A stretch of 64,000 nucleotides of DNA from Bordetella sp. BOR01. GTDB taxonomy: Bacteria; Pseudomonadota; Gammaproteobacteria; Burkholderiales; Burkholderiaceae_B. Shown piece after piece: positions 25,314 to 36,228 of this stretch. The translations under genes were made by a program, and so were the position numbers. How positions within the stretch are numbered: position 1 is the stretch's first letter; every line of letters starts with the position of its first letter. The stretch covers positions 1,240,001 to 1,304,000 of the forward strand of contig NZ_JAHUWT010000002.1 of the NCBI RefSeq assembly GCF_019218885.1, written 5' to 3'. The notes beneath the pieces are model-generated. The model had not been told where the DNA came from. It searched no databases and saw nothing but the letters and a program-made list of their open reading frames with translations.

Positions 25314-25568
25314 TCAGGCTGGCTGGGCAGGGGTAAGCCGCGCGCGATGGCGGGTTACCGACTCCAGCACGATTTCGTGCAGCCGCACATCGCCGGCCTG
25401 TCCGTCGGCATGCTGGCTCAGGAAGTCCAGCAGCGCCGTGCGCATGCGGGGCTCCCAGGATTTCTGGATATGGTTGGCCACGCCTTCCAGCGCTTCTTCA
25501 CGGTCGGGCAGGGCCTCGAAGAAATCGCCGATGCGGTTGGCCATGCGGATCAGGTTGGAAATTTCCAT
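25314..25568 (-). CDS. fdsD: Formate dehydrogenase delta subunit
   Basis: An 84-residue FdsD protein: MEISNLIRMANRIGDFFEAL, then NHIQKSWEPRMRTALLDFL, matching the family signature of a small helical subunit tied to NAD-dependent molybdenum formate dehydrogenases. It is required for full activity in Cupriavidus-type enzymes, perhaps as an assembly or stability factor. It starts 5 bp after fdhD and is the last gene of the fdsGBA-fdhD-fdsD operon. Confidence 0.88.
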   Translation of the reverse strand: MEISNLIRMANRIGDFFEALPDREEALEGVANHIQKSWEPRMRTALLDFLSQHADGQAGDVRLHEIVLESVTRHRARLTPAQPA

Positions 25569-25573
25569 GGCGA

Positions 25574-26404
25574 TCAGGGTTGGATGCGTTCAGGATGCGA
25601 ATAGATGGCGGCGTCGGCATTGCGTACGAAACCCAGCAAGGCCACGTTGGTGTTCTGGGCCACGCGGATCGCCAGCGCCGTGGGCGCCGACACGGCCGCC
25701 AGGATGCCGATGCCGGCGGCCGCGCATTTTTGCACCATTTCAAAACTGGCGCGGCTCGATACCAGCACCATGCCGTCGTGCCGCGCGATGGGCAGGCGCG
25801 CCAGGGCGCCCACCAGCTTGTCCAGTGCGTTGTGGCGGCCCACGTCTTCGCGCACCAGCTGCACTTGCCCGTCGGCGTCGGCCCAGGCCGCCGCATGCGT
25901 GGCCCCGGTGATGTCGTGCAGCGCCTGGCTGCCCCGCATGGCGCGCATGGCGCGCAGCACGGCCGGCAACGGCACCGCCGGTGCATCGGCCACCGTGGCC
26001 ACCTGACGCAAGACTTCGGACAGGGTTTCCACGCCGCACAGGCCGCAGCCGGTGCGGCCGGCCATGGCGCGGCGGCGTGTCTTCAGGCGCGCCGCGCAGG
26101 CACTGGATATTTCCACCTGCACCACGATGCCGTTGAACTGCGGCACGACCTCGATGCCGCGCACGTCGGCGGGCCTGTCGACGATGCCTTCGGTCAGCGA
26201 GAAACCCAGCGCGAAATCTTCCAGGTCGGCCGGCGTGGCCAGCATGGTGGCGTGGCTGATGCCGTTGTATTCCAGCGCCACCGGGGTTTCCTCGGCCACG
26301 CGGTCGATCTGCGCGGCCGCGCCGACCGTGCCGCCGCGCACGCGCAGCACGGCGGTGTCGGCGCAATCGGCGCGGCTGGGCGCGGGACGGTACATGCGGT
26401 CCAT
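25574..26404 (-). CDS. fdhD: Formate dehydrogenase accessory sulfurtransferase FdhD
   Basis: A 276-residue FdhD protein, which passes sulfur from a cysteine desulfurase to the molybdenum cofactor before insertion into formate dehydrogenase. The essential CxxC is GRTGCGLCGVETL (about residues 118-130). VREDVGRHNALDKLVG (about 183-198) is the second family signature. The ATG at 26404 (MDRMYRP) lies 16 bp after the fdsA stop; a longer frame upstream would enter fdsA. Located as in Cupriavidus/Burkholderiales fds operons. Confidence 0.92.
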   Translation of the reverse strand: MDRMYRPAPSRADCADTAVLRVRGGTVGAAAQIDRVAEETPVALEYNGISHATMLATPADLEDFALGFSLTEGIVDRPADVRGIEVVPQFNGIVVQVEISSACAARLKTRRRAMAGRTGCGLCGVETLSEVLRQVATVADAPAVPLPAVLRAMRAMRGSQALHDITGATHAAAWADADGQVQLVREDVGRHNALDKLVGALARLPIARHDGMVLVSSRASFEMVQKCAAAGIGILAAVSAPTALAIRVAQNTNVALLGFVRNADAAIYSHPERIQP

Positions 26405-26420
26405 GGCGGATGTCCCGGGC

Positions 26421-29297
26421 TTATTTGCCGCTGAGCGTGGCCTCGGCTTCACGGGCACGCTCGCGCAGCAGTTTCTGTTGCACATCCGAGAAGCGCGACC
26501 ATTGCCGCTGCCATTCCGACGGCTGCGACACGCGCATCACCTGCACCGCCGTCACCTTGTATTCGGGGCAGTTGGTGGCCCAGTCGGAACTGTCGGTGGT
26601 GACCACGTTGGCGCCCGATTCGGGGAAGTGGAACGTGGTGTACACCACGCCCGGCTGCACGCGGTCGGTCAGGGTGGCGCGCAGGACGGTCTCGCCGGCG
26701 CGGCTTTGCACGCCCACCCAGTCGCCTTCGGATACGCCGCGGTCTTCGGCGTCTTGCGGGTGCATCTCGAGCACGTCTTCGCTGTGCCAGGCCGTGTTGG
26801 CCGTGCGGCGGGTCTGCGCGCCCACGTTGTACTGCGACAGGATCCGCCCGGTGGTCAGCAAGAGCGGGAACTTGCGGGTGCTGCGTTCATCCGAGGGCAC
26901 GTACTTGGTGATCATGAATTTCCCCTTGCCGCGTACGAATTCGTCGATGTGCATGATGGGCGTGCCGTCTGGCGCGGCATCGTTGCAGGGCCATTGCAGG
27001 CTGCCCATGCGGTCGAGCTTGGCGTAGGACACGCCGCTGAAAGTCGGCGTCAGGCGCGCGATCTCGTCCATGATCTCGCCGGGGTGGCGGTAGTTCATCG
27101 GATAGCCCAGCGCGTTCGACAGGGCGGCGGTCACTTCCCAGTCGGACATGCCGTTGCGGGGCTCCATGACTTTGCGCACGCGCGAGATGCGGCGCTCGGC
27201 ATTGGTGAACGTGCCGTCCTTTTCCAGGAACGACGAACCGGGCAGGAACACATGCGCGTACTTGGCGGTCTCGTTCAGGAACAGGTCTTGCACCACGATG
27301 CATTCCATGGCGGCCAGCGAGGCCGCCACATGCTGGGTGTTGGGGTCGGACTGCACGATGTCCTCGCCCTGGCAGTACAGGCCCCTGAAACTGCCGGCCA
27401 GGGCCGCCTCGAACATATTGGGAATCCGCAGGCCCGGCTCGGGCTGCAGGGTCACGCCCCAGTCGGCCTCGAATTGGGCCCGCACGGTGGAATCGGACAC
27501 ATGGCGATAGCCCGGCAGTTCATGCGGGAACGAACCCATGTCGCACGAGCCCTGCACGTTGTTCTGGCCGCGCATGGGGTTCACGCCCACGCCTTCGCGC
27601 CCGACGTTGCCGGTGGCCATGGCCAGGTTGGCGATGGCCATCACCGCAGTGGATCCTTGGCTGTGCTCGGTGACGCCCAGGCCGTAGTAGATGGAGCCGT
27701 TGCCGCCGGTGGCATACAGGCGGGCGGCGCCGCGCACGTGCGCGGCCGGCACGCCGGTGACGGCCTCGGTGGCCTCGGGCGAGTTTTCCGGGCGCGCCAC
27801 GAAATCGCGCCACTCGTTGAACGCCTTGGCCTCGCAGCGTTCGGCGACGAAGTCTTCGTCCACCAGCCGTTCGGTGACGATGACGTGCGCCAGCGCGCTC
27901 AGCAGCGACACATTGGTGCCCGGGCGCACCGGCAGGTGATAGTCGGCCTTGATGTGCGGCGAATCCACCAGTTCGATGCGGCGCGGGTCGATGACGATCA
28001 GCCGCGCGCCCTGGCGCAGCCGGCGTTTCATGCGCGAGGCGAATACCGGGTGGGCGCTGCTGGGGTTGGCGCCCATCAGGATGATCACGTCCGTGTGCAT
28101 GACCGAATCGAAGGTCTGCGTGCCGGCCGATTCGCCCAGGGTCTGCTTCAGGCCGTAGCCGGTGGGCGAATGGCACACCCGCGCGCAGGTATCGACGTTA
28201 TTGGTGCCGAACGCGGCGCGCACCAGTTTCTGCACCAGCCAGGTTTCTTCGTTGGTGCAGCGCGAAGACGTGATGCCGCCGATGGCATCGCGCCCGTGCT
28301 CAGCCTGGATGCGACGGAACTCGGACGCGGCATAGTCTATGGCTTCCTGCCACGACACTTCGCGCCACGGGTCGGTGATCTGCTGGCGGATCATGGGCTT
28401 GAGCACGCGCTCTTTGTGCGTGGCGTAGCCCCAGGCAAAGCGGCCCTTCACGCAGGCATGGCCGCGGTTGGCCTGGCCGTCTTTCCAGGGCACCATGCGC
28501 ACCACTTCCTGGCCCTTCATTTCGGCCTTGAAACCGCAGCCCACCCCGCAATAGGCGCAGGTAGTGACCACCGAGTGCTCGGCCTGTCCCATCATGATGA
28601 CGGTCTTTTCCTGCAGGGTCGAGGTCGGACAGGCCTGCACGCAGGCGCCGCACGACACGCATTCGCTGTCCAGGAAGGACTGGTCCTGCCCGGCGGACAC
28701 GCGCGAGCCGAAGCCCTTGCCCGAGATGGTCAACGCGAACGTGCCCTGGGTTTCTTCGCAGGCGCGCACGCAGCGGTTGCACACGATGCACTTGGACGGG
28801 TCGTACGAGAAGTACGGATTCGAGGCGTCGGTCTGGTCGTTCAGGTGGTTGGCGCCGTCAAAGCCGTAGCGCACGCCGCGCAGGCCCACCACGCCCGCCA
28901 TGTCCTGCAGTTCGCAGTCGCCGTTGGCGGGGCAGGTAAGGCAGTCCAGCGGGTGATCGGAAATGTACAGTTCCATGACGCCGCGCCGCAGTTCGTGCAG
29001 CTTGGGCGTTTCGGTGGCCACCACCATGCCGTCTTCGGCCGGGGTGGTGCACGATGCGGGATAGCCGCGCCGGCCGTCGATCTGCACCAGGCACAGGCGG
29101 CACGAGCCGAAGGCCTCGAGGCTGTCGGTGGCGCACAGCTTGGGGATGTTGATGCCGGCTTCGGCCGCGGCGCGCATCACCGAGGTGCCTTCGGGCACCG
29201 ATATCGATTGGCCATCGATGGTCAGGGTGACGAGTTTTTCGGATACGCGGGCCGGCGTGCCCAGGTCGCGGTCGCGCTTGATGACGGTTTCGAGCAT
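26421..29297 (-). CDS. fdsA: NAD-dependent formate dehydrogenase alpha subunit
   Basis: A 958-residue molybdenum catalytic subunit oxidising formate to CO2. The N-terminal part resembles NuoG: a 2Fe-2S ferredoxin (C55, C66, C69, C83), then a His/Cys cluster (HELRRGVME...DCLTCPANGDCE), two 4Fe-4S motifs (CIVCNRCVRAC and CVSCGACVQACP), and CAYCGVGC before the catalytic domain. The Mo-ligand cysteine is in DTCARVCHSPTGYG, followed by the conserved histidine-containing pattern. Molybdopterin-binding domains fill the rest. It lies 17 bp after fdsB. Confidence 0.94.
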   Translation of the reverse strand: MLETVIKRDRDLGTPARVSEKLVTLTIDGQSISVPEGTSVMRAAAEAGINIPKLCATDSLEAFGSCRLCLVQIDGRRGYPASCTTPAEDGMVVATETPKLHELRRGVMELYISDHPLDCLTCPANGDCELQDMAGVVGLRGVRYGFDGANHLNDQTDASNPYFSYDPSKCIVCNRCVRACEETQGTFALTISGKGFGSRVSAGQDQSFLDSECVSCGACVQACPTSTLQEKTVIMMGQAEHSVVTTCAYCGVGCGFKAEMKGQEVVRMVPWKDGQANRGHACVKGRFAWGYATHKERVLKPMIRQQITDPWREVSWQEAIDYAASEFRRIQAEHGRDAIGGITSSRCTNEETWLVQKLVRAAFGTNNVDTCARVCHSPTGYGLKQTLGESAGTQTFDSVMHTDVIILMGANPSSAHPVFASRMKRRLRQGARLIVIDPRRIELVDSPHIKADYHLPVRPGTNVSLLSALAHVIVTERLVDEDFVAERCEAKAFNEWRDFVARPENSPEATEAVTGVPAAHVRGAARLYATGGNGSIYYGLGVTEHSQGSTAVMAIANLAMATGNVGREGVGVNPMRGQNNVQGSCDMGSFPHELPGYRHVSDSTVRAQFEADWGVTLQPEPGLRIPNMFEAALAGSFRGLYCQGEDIVQSDPNTQHVAASLAAMECIVVQDLFLNETAKYAHVFLPGSSFLEKDGTFTNAERRISRVRKVMEPRNGMSDWEVTAALSNALGYPMNYRHPGEIMDEIARLTPTFSGVSYAKLDRMGSLQWPCNDAAPDGTPIMHIDEFVRGKGKFMITKYVPSDERSTRKFPLLLTTGRILSQYNVGAQTRRTANTAWHSEDVLEMHPQDAEDRGVSEGDWVGVQSRAGETVLRATLTDRVQPGVVYTTFHFPESGANVVTTDSSDWATNCPEYKVTAVQVMRVSQPSEWQRQWSRFSDVQQKLLRERAREAEATLSGK

Positions 29298-29314
29298 GGC
29301 GGGTCTCGTTCTGA

Positions 29315-30883
29315 TCAGGCCGGGTGCGCGGCCGCTTGCGCGGCCACCCCGAAGTCTTCAGGGAAGTGGTTCAACGCGGACAGCACCGGATACGGCGTCA
29401 TGCCGCCCAGCGCGCACAGCGATCCGCCCAGCATGGTGTCGCACAGGTCGCGCAGCAGGTGCACCTGTTGTTCATGCTGCGCGCCGCGCGCGGCGATCTT
29501 GTCCAGCGTCTCGACCCCGCGCACGGCGCCGATGCGGCAGGGCGTGCACTTGCCACAGGATTCCACCGCGCAGAATTCCATGGCGTAGCGCGCCATGCGG
29601 GCCATGTCGACGCTGTCGTCGAAGGCCACGATGCCGCCATGGCCCACCATGGCCGAGATGGCGGCGTAGGCTTCGTAGTCCAGCGGCACGTCCCATTGCG
29701 ATTCGGGCAGGTAGGCGCCCAGCGGGCCGCCCACTTGCACGGCCCGCAGCGGCCGGCCCGATGCGCTGCCGCCGCCGAAGTCGTAGAGCAGCTCGCGCAG
29801 GGTCAGGCCGAAGGCGGCCTCGACCAGGCCGCCTTGCTTCAGGTTGCCGGCCAGTTGGAAGGGCAGCGTGCCCTGCGAGCGGCCCACGCCGTAGTCGCGG
29901 TAATAGGCAGCCCCGCGCGCCAGGATGATGGGTACCGAGGCCAGCGAGATGACGTTGTTGATGACGGTGGGCTTGCCGAACAAGCCGGTGATGGCCGGCA
30001 GCGGGGGCTTGGCGCGCACCACGCCGCGCTTGCCTTCCAGGCTTTCCAGCAGCGAGGTTTCTTCGCCGCAGATATAGGCGCCGGCGCCCTTGCGCACTTC
30101 CAGGTCGAAGCCTCGGCCGCTGCCCTGGATATCGCCGCCCAGCCAGCCGGCGCGGCGGGCGCGCGCAATGGCTTCGTCAAGCGCGGCGATGGCGTGGGGG
30201 TATTCCGAGCGCACATAGATATACCCATAGGTGGCGCCGACGGCCAGCCCGGCAATGGCCATGCCCTCGATCAGCACGTACGGGTCGCCTTCCATCAGCA
30301 GGCGGTCGGAATAGGTGCCCGAATCGCCTTCGTCGGCGTTGCAGACGATGTATTTCTGCTCGGCCGGCGTGGTCAGCACGGTTTTCCACTTGATGCCGGT
30401 GGGAAACGCCGCGCCGCCGCGCCCGCGCAGTCCCGATGCGGTGACTTCGTCGACGATCTGCTGCGGCGTCATGGCCAGCGCACGCTGCAGGCCCTGCAGC
30501 CCGCCGTGCGCCAGGTAGTCGCCGGTGCACAGCGGGTCGGTGATGCCCACCCGTGCGAAGGTCAGGCGCTGCTGCTTTTTCAGGTACGGGATGTCTTCGG
30601 TCGGGCCCAGGCACAGCGCGTGTTCGCCGCCTTGCAGCCAGCCGGCCTGGAACAGGCCGGGCACGTCTTCGGGCTGCACCGGCCCGTAGGCGATACGCCC
30701 GGCGGGCGTTGCCACTTCGGCCAGCGGTTCCAGCCATAGCAGGCCGCGCGAGCCATTGCGCACCAGGCGCACGGCCAGGCCGCGGCGGGCCGCTTCGTGT
30801 TCGATGGCCTGCGCCACCGCGTCGGCATCCATGGCCAGGGCCGCGGCATCGCGCGGTAGATAAACGGTGACCGGGGCGTTCAT
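29315..30883 (-). CDS. fdsB: Formate dehydrogenase beta subunit (NADH/FMN)
   Basis: A 522-residue diaphorase subunit, NuoF-like, with an N-terminal thioredoxin-like extension of about 110 residues. It shows [16 protein letters not shown] (NADH site), [17 protein letters not shown] (FMN site), [19 protein letters not shown] and the 4Fe-4S motif [12 protein letters not shown] near residue 435. It passes electrons from FdsA to NAD+. The ATG at 30883 overlaps the fdsG stop (ATGA), so translation is coupled. Confidence 0.93.
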   Translation of the reverse strand: MNAPVTVYLPRDAAALAMDADAVAQAIEHEAARRGLAVRLVRNGSRGLLWLEPLAEVATPAGRIAYGPVQPEDVPGLFQAGWLQGGEHALCLGPTEDIPYLKKQQRLTFARVGITDPLCTGDYLAHGGLQGLQRALAMTPQQIVDEVTASGLRGRGGAAFPTGIKWKTVLTTPAEQKYIVCNADEGDSGTYSDRLLMEGDPYVLIEGMAIAGLAVGATYGYIYVRSEYPHAIAALDEAIARARRAGWLGGDIQGSGRGFDLEVRKGAGAYICGEETSLLESLEGKRGVVRAKPPLPAITGLFGKPTVINNVISLASVPIILARGAAYYRDYGVGRSQGTLPFQLAGNLKQGGLVEAAFGLTLRELLYDFGGGSASGRPLRAVQVGGPLGAYLPESQWDVPLDYEAYAAISAMVGHGGIVAFDDSVDMARMARYAMEFCAVESCGKCTPCRIGAVRGVETLDKIAARGAQHEQQVHLLRDLCDTMLGGSLCALGGMTPYPVLSALNHFPEDFGVAAQAAAHPA

Positions 30884-31446
30884 GGCTGGCCCTCGTCGGA
30901 TTGCGTGGCGCGGTCCAGCAGGCGGCCGAGCTTGTCGGGGGTGACGCGCGCATGCGGCTGGCCGTCCAGCATCACGGCGGGCGACTGGGCGCACAGACCC
31001 AGGCAATAGACGGGTTCGAGCGTGAATGCGCCATCGGCCGTGGTGCCGTGGAAGTCGCAGCCCAGCGCCTGGCGCGCGTGGTCGGCCAGGCGATCGCCAC
31101 CCATGGCCTGACAGGATTCGGCGCGGCACACTTCCAGCACATGGCGGCCGGCTGGTTCGGTGCGCAAATGCGGGTAGAAGGTCAGTACGCCATGCACTTC
31201 GGCGCGCGACAGGTTCAGGGCCTCGGCGATGGCGGGCACCGCGTCGGCCGGAATACAGCCCAGTTCATCTTGCACGGCGTGCAGAATGGGCAGCAGTGCG
31301 CCCGGCTGGTCTTGCAGGCGCGCCGCGGCACGGGCGGCCACGGCGATCGCCGCGGAATCCGATTGGCGTGCGGCCGACAGGGCCAGGGCGCCCCCGCGGG
31401 CGCCGCCGCTGCCGGGCGGATTTTGCTTTGCCTGTGAGGTCGGCAT
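30880..31446 (-). CDS. fdsG: Formate dehydrogenase gamma subunit (NuoE-like)
   Basis: A 188-residue 2Fe-2S thioredoxin-like subunit. A disordered leader of about 40 residues precedes [20 protein letters not shown] and [15 protein letters not shown]. The 2Fe-2S cysteines appear as [10 protein letters not shown] and later [11 protein letters not shown]. It forms part of the NADH-dehydrogenase-like module with FdsB. It is the first gene of the operon, divergent from the regulator at 31609. Confidence 0.92.
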   Translation of the reverse strand: MPTSQAKQNPPGSGGARGGALALSAARQSDSAAIAVAARAAARLQDQPGALLPILHAVQDELGCIPADAVPAIAEALNLSRAEVHGVLTFYPHLRTEPAGRHVLEVCRAESCQAMGGDRLADHARQALGCDFHGTTADGAFTLEPVYCLGLCAQSPAVMLDGQPHARVTPDKLGRLLDRATQSDEGQP

Positions 31447-31519
31447 GGCAGTCTCCTGGCGGCGGCCCCGGACATGGCGGGGCGCGCCTGGTTGTCTTGT
31501 TGCGGGTCGGCGAGCTTGG

Positions 31520-31543
31520 TAATATGCTATTTAAAACATATTA
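31520..31543. promoter_or_regulatory. AT-rich dyad in the fdsG/regulator divergent region
   Basis: TAATATG (31520-31526), ten bases, CATATTA (31537-31543): a perfect 7-bp inverted repeat and the only strongly AT-rich patch in the 162-bp gap between fdsG and the regulator gene. Its TATAT-like half-sites and spacing are in line with ModE- or LysR-type operators. It probably contains or overlaps the promoters. Confidence 0.55.
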
Positions 31544-31608
31544 AAGCGCCGAATTCGCTCGATGCGCGTACTCTAAACGCCTATTTGGCCGGGCTCAATA
31601 GGAAATTA

Positions 31609-32688
31609 ATGACATATAAGTTCCGCATTGGCCTGCGGCCCCAATGGCTGCTGGAGGGCGATGCCAACCAGCCCGGGCAGCCGCTGCATGACATGCTGTC
31701 GCTGCTGTCGGCCATCGACGCCACCGGCAATATCACGGGCGCCTGCCGCGCCTGCGGCCTGTCGTACCGGCATGCCTGGGGCGTACTGCGGCGCTTCGAA
31801 GACCTGTTCGGCACGCAGTTGCTGATCACCCGGCGCCGCCAGGGCACCGAGCTGTCGCCGTTCGCGCAGCGCCTGTTGTGGGCCAACCGCCGCATCGAGG
31901 CGCGCCTGATGCCCACGCTGGAAAGCCTGGCGTCCGAATTGCAGGAAGAACTGGAAAAACTGCTGCCCGAGACCATCCCGCACCTGCGGCTGCACGCCAG
32001 CCACGGCTTCGCGGTCGAGGCCCTGATGCAGCACATGAGCCACCACCCGCCCGGGCTGGAATTGCGCTATCGCACAGCCATCGAGGCGCTGGCGTCTCTG
32101 GAACGCCACGAGTGCGACCTGGCGGGCTTCCAGGTACCCAGCGGCCCCTTCGAGGCGCCCATCATGGGGCGCTACGCCCAGTGGCTGGCGCCCGACGATT
32201 ACCTGCTGATCCACCTGGCGGTGCGCAACACCGGCCTGTTCGTGGTGCCGGGCAATCCCAAGCGCATTGTCGGCATGGCCGACCTGGCGCGGCCCGACGT
32301 GCGTTTCGTGAACCGGCAGATCGGGTCCAGCACCCGCTACCTGGTCGGGCTGATGCTCGAGCAGGCCGGGGTGTCGATCAGCGACGTGCAAGGCTATGAA
32401 ACCAACGAGTTCACCCACATGGCGATCGCCGCGCACATTGCCAGCGGCATGGCCGATACGGGCGTGGGGGTCGAGACGGCGGCCTGGCGCTTCGGCCTGG
32501 ATTTCATTCCGCTGGTGCGCGAACGCTATTTTTTCGCCATCCGCCGTACCTCGCTGGACACGCCCGCCATGCAGGAATTGCTGGGCATCATGCGGGGCCG
32601 CGAATACCTTTCTTATGTCAGCCAGCTGGTGGGCTACGACGCCACCGACACGGGCAAGCTGCAAACCTTGCAAGAGGCCTTTGGCTGA
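31609..32688 (+). CDS. ModE/LysR-like regulator with PBP domain (FdsR type)
   Basis: A 359-residue regulator. The N-terminal winged helix (about 20-105) is of the ModE/LysR kind: LLSAIDATGNITGACRACGL, YRHAWGVLRRFEDLFG, then TRRRQGTELSPFAQRLL. The C-terminal about 220 residues are a periplasmic-binding-protein-like effector domain (IETFTHMAIA-type loop seen as YETNEFTHMAIAAHIASG). It is divergent from fdsG; regulators of this kind control fds operons in Cupriavidus, where molybdate or formate is the signal. The ATG at 31609 has an AGGAAA ribosome site. moaA follows in the same direction. Confidence 0.83.
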   Translation: MTYKFRIGLRPQWLLEGDANQPGQPLHDMLSLLSAIDATGNITGACRACGLSYRHAWGVLRRFEDLFGTQLLITRRRQGTELSPFAQRLLWANRRIEARLMPTLESLASELQEELEKLLPETIPHLRLHASHGFAVEALMQHMSHHPPGLELRYRTAIEALASLERHECDLAGFQVPSGPFEAPIMGRYAQWLAPDDYLLIHLAVRNTGLFVVPGNPKRIVGMADLARPDVRFVNRQIGSSTRYLVGLMLEQAGVSISDVQGYETNEFTHMAIAAHIASGMADTGVGVETAAWRFGLDFIPLVRERYFFAIRRTSLDTPAMQELLGIMRGREYLSYVSQLVGYDATDTGKLQTLQEAFG

Positions 32689-32727
32689 TCATGCCCGGGC
32701 AACGTTATTGCGCGATATGATGTCCCG

Positions 32728-33840
<1,113 letters not shown>

Positions 33841-33874
33841 ACCCGCTACTGGTCCTGCCAGCTCTGCCAGGCTG

Positions 33875-33974
33875 CCAGGTGTCTGACTCCCCGTAGGGGT
33901 GTCAGACACCGACATGTAGCGAGACTTTCTGTCCACAGCGGTGTCAGGCACCCTGACGGGAGCCAGACACCTGG
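33875..33974. repeat. Double-hairpin intergenic repeat, copy 3
   Basis: The four-unit layout is kept: GGTGTCTGAC (33878-33887) with GTCAGACACC (33901-33910), then GGTGTCAGGC (33940-33949) with GCCAGACACC (33962-33971). The outer ends CCAGGTGTCTG and CAGACACCTGG match. It is more diverged than copies 1 and 2, yet unit changes keep pairing within the first hairpin. It lies between convergent moaA and moeA. Confidence 0.8.
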
Positions 33975-34011
33975 CAAAACCCGGCACCCGAACCCGGCGG
34001 CGGTGCCTGTG

Positions 34012-35229
34012 TCAGGCCAACCAATGCGCCAGGTCGTAGTAGGGCACTACATCTCCGTCTTGCACGGCTACGCCTGCGGGTAGCCGCGCCAAGCCGGTCG
34101 CCCACGGCATCGAACTGATCACCGATGAGTCCTGGTTGGGATAGGGCACCAGTTCAGGCGGCTTGCCCGTCTCTTGATGCCACTGCACCCGCAGGAATTC
34201 TTCCCGGCTGTCCTGCCGCGGCCGTTCCGTGCGCAACGGCGCCTCACCGACGGCCGGAAACAGCACGGCCCGCCCTTGCATGCGCCGCACCAGCGGCGAG
34301 ACCAGCATGGCGTACACCGCATACACCGATACCGGATTGCCCGGCAGGCACACCACCGGCTTGCCCTCGATATGCGCCAGCGCCACCGGCTTGCCCGGCT
34401 TCATCCGCACCTTCCACAGCGCCAGCTTGCCGCCCAGCGATTCCAGCACCGGCTTGACCAGGTCTTTCTCGCCCACCGACACCCCACCTATGCTCAGCAG
34501 CAGGTCGCAGTCGGCCAGGATGGTGCGCACCGCCGCGCGCAGGTCGGGCTCGTTGTCGCGTGCGTGCAGCACATGCACCGCGTGCGCGCCGGCTTTCTGC
34601 ACCAGGGCCGCCAGCATCAGGCCATTGCAGTTGTAGATCTGTTGCGCCGCGCGCTCGGCGCCAGGCGGCACCAGTTCGTCGCCGGTGGTCAGGATGCCGA
34701 TGCGCAGCCGGTCGTAGACCTGCACGTGCGTCAGCCCCTGCGAGGCCAGCAGCGCGATGTGCGCCGCTTCGAGCAGCGTGCCGCGTGCCAGCAGCGGCTG
34801 GCCGGCGCTGGTGTCCATGCCGCGCTTGCGCACGAATTCGCCGGCCGCCGGTGCTTGCAGGATGTACACCTGCCCATCGGCCTCGCGGGTGTTTTCCTGG
34901 ATGACTACCGTGTCGGCGCCCTGCGGGATCAGGCTGCCCGTGAACAGGCGGGTGGCCTGGCCCGGCAGCTGCGGCTGCGGCATGTCGCCCGCGTAGCAGC
35001 GCTGCTGGATGGGCAGGCCGGCCTCGGGCTGGTAGTCGGCATGACGGATGGCGTAGCCATCCATGGCGCTGTTGTCGGCCGGCGGCAAGTCCAGCGTGGC
35101 CGACATGTCCACGGCCAGCACCCGCCCGATCGCGTCGGCCAGCGTTACCAGTTGCAGGCGGTCGAGGGGTTTGGCGGCTTGCGCCAGCAGCGCCTGGGCG
35201 CGGTCGAAATCGAGCAGTTCGTCTTTCAT
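34012..35229 (-). CDS. moeA: Molybdopterin molybdotransferase MoeA
   Basis: A 405-residue MoeA, which inserts molybdate into adenylylated molybdopterin. It shows DLPPADNSAMDGYAIR (about 49-64), TRLFTGSLIPQGADTVV, the MPT-binding LLSIGGVSVGEKDLVKP and CLPGNPVSVYAVY. The length is normal. It is the last gene of the moaCDEB-moeA operon; its ATG overlaps the moaB stop (ATGA). Convergent with moaA. Confidence 0.94.
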   Translation of the reverse strand: MKDELLDFDRAQALLAQAAKPLDRLQLVTLADAIGRVLAVDMSATLDLPPADNSAMDGYAIRHADYQPEAGLPIQQRCYAGDMPQPQLPGQATRLFTGSLIPQGADTVVIQENTREADGQVYILQAPAAGEFVRKRGMDTSAGQPLLARGTLLEAAHIALLASQGLTHVQVYDRLRIGILTTGDELVPPGAERAAQQIYNCNGLMLAALVQKAGAHAVHVLHARDNEPDLRAAVRTILADCDLLLSIGGVSVGEKDLVKPVLESLGGKLALWKVRMKPGKPVALAHIEGKPVVCLPGNPVSVYAVYAMLVSPLVRRMQGRAVLFPAVGEAPLRTERPRQDSREEFLRVQWHQETGKPPELVPYPNQDSSVISSMPWATGLARLPAGVAVQDGDVVPYYDLAHWLA

Positions 35230-35747
35230 TCGGATTCGGTGTTACGGAACAGGGTCGCGAAATTGCAGGGCTGGTGCATGCTGTCGAGCTGTTCGCGCAG
35301 GATGTGCGTCCAGGCTGTCTGGCAAGCATTGTTGGAGCCGGGCAGGCAGAAGATCAGGGTATGGTTGGCCATGCCCGCCAGGGCGCGCGACTGGATCGCG
35401 GAACTGCCGATCTCGGCAAACGAGACTTGGCGGAACAGGGCCTCGAAACCGGTGATCTCGCGGTCGAGCAGGGGCAGCACGGCTTCGGGCACCCCATGGT
35501 CGTGGCCGAAGCCGGTGCCGCCCGATGTCAGGATGACCTGGATGTCCGGGTCGGCGATCCAGTCGCTGAGCACGCGGCGGATCTGGTACAGGTTGCTCTT
35601 GACGATGTCGCGCCGTACGCAGTTATGCCCGGCGTGGGCCAGGCTTTCGGCCAGCAGGTTGCCCGACGTGTCGTCGCCGGCGGTGCGCGTATCGCTGATG
35701 GTGAGTACGGCGCAGGCCAGCGATATTTTCTTCTCCAGCGCTTTCAT
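35226..35747 (-). CDS. moaB: Molybdopterin adenylyltransferase-type protein MoaB
   Basis: A 173-residue MoaB/MogA-family protein. The MPT-binding motif VILTSGGTGFGHDHGVPEAV (about 72-91) and the LTISDTRTAGDDTSGN segment are characteristic. It adenylylates molybdopterin before MoeA acts. The ATG at 35747 overlaps the moaE stop; its own stop overlaps the moeA start. It has a MoaB-type C-terminus (FCLPGSNNACQTAW) rather than a MogA one. Confidence 0.92.
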   Translation of the reverse strand: MKALEKKISLACAVLTISDTRTAGDDTSGNLLAESLAHAGHNCVRRDIVKSNLYQIRRVLSDWIADPDIQVILTSGGTGFGHDHGVPEAVLPLLDREITGFEALFRQVSFAEIGSSAIQSRALAGMANHTLIFCLPGSNNACQTAWTHILREQLDSMHQPCNFATLFRNTESE

Positions 35748-36223
35748 GTGGGTTCCTTGGGGGTGTTGCCCGCATCCCAGGATTCGGTGCGTTCGTGGTC
35801 GGCATCGCGTTGCTCGACCCAGAAACTGCCGCCGCCGGACAGGGTTTCGCGTTTCCAGAAGGGTGCACGGGTTTTCAGGGCGTCGATCATGTATTCGCAG
35901 CCGCGGAACGCATCGCCGCGGTGCGCGCTGGCCGCCGCCACGAACACGATTTGCGCGCTGCGCGACAGCGCGCCCACCCGGTGGGCGATGACCGTGCCGG
36001 CCAGGTTCCAGCGCCGGCGCGCCGTGCCGGCGATTTCGTCCAGCTCGCGTTCGCACATGCCCGGATAGTGCTCGAGATACAGGGTCTCGGTGGCCTGGCC
36101 GGGCGCGAAGTCGCGCACATAGCCCGTGAAGGTGACAATGGCGCCGGCCTCGGCGCCCACTTCTTCGCGCAGGCGTGCCAGCAGGGCCGCGCTGTCGAAG
36201 TCGGCTTCCTGAACGATGATCAT
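35744..36223 (-). CDS. moaE: Molybdopterin synthase large subunit MoaE
   Basis: A 159-residue MoaE, which with MoaD converts cyclic pyranopterin monophosphate to molybdopterin. It has GAIVTFTGYVRDF, LEHYPGMCERELDEIA, HRVGALSRSAQIVFVAAAS and the active-site lysine region ALKTRAPFWKRET (about 116-128). The start is 5 bp after the moaD stop, and the stop overlaps the moaB ATG. Confidence 0.93.
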   Translation of the reverse strand: MIIVQEADFDSAALLARLREEVGAEAGAIVTFTGYVRDFAPGQATETLYLEHYPGMCERELDEIAGTARRRWNLAGTVIAHRVGALSRSAQIVFVAAASAHRGDAFRGCEYMIDALKTRAPFWKRETLSGGGSFWVEQRDADHERTESWDAGNTPKEPT

Positions 36224-36228
36224 GGCGT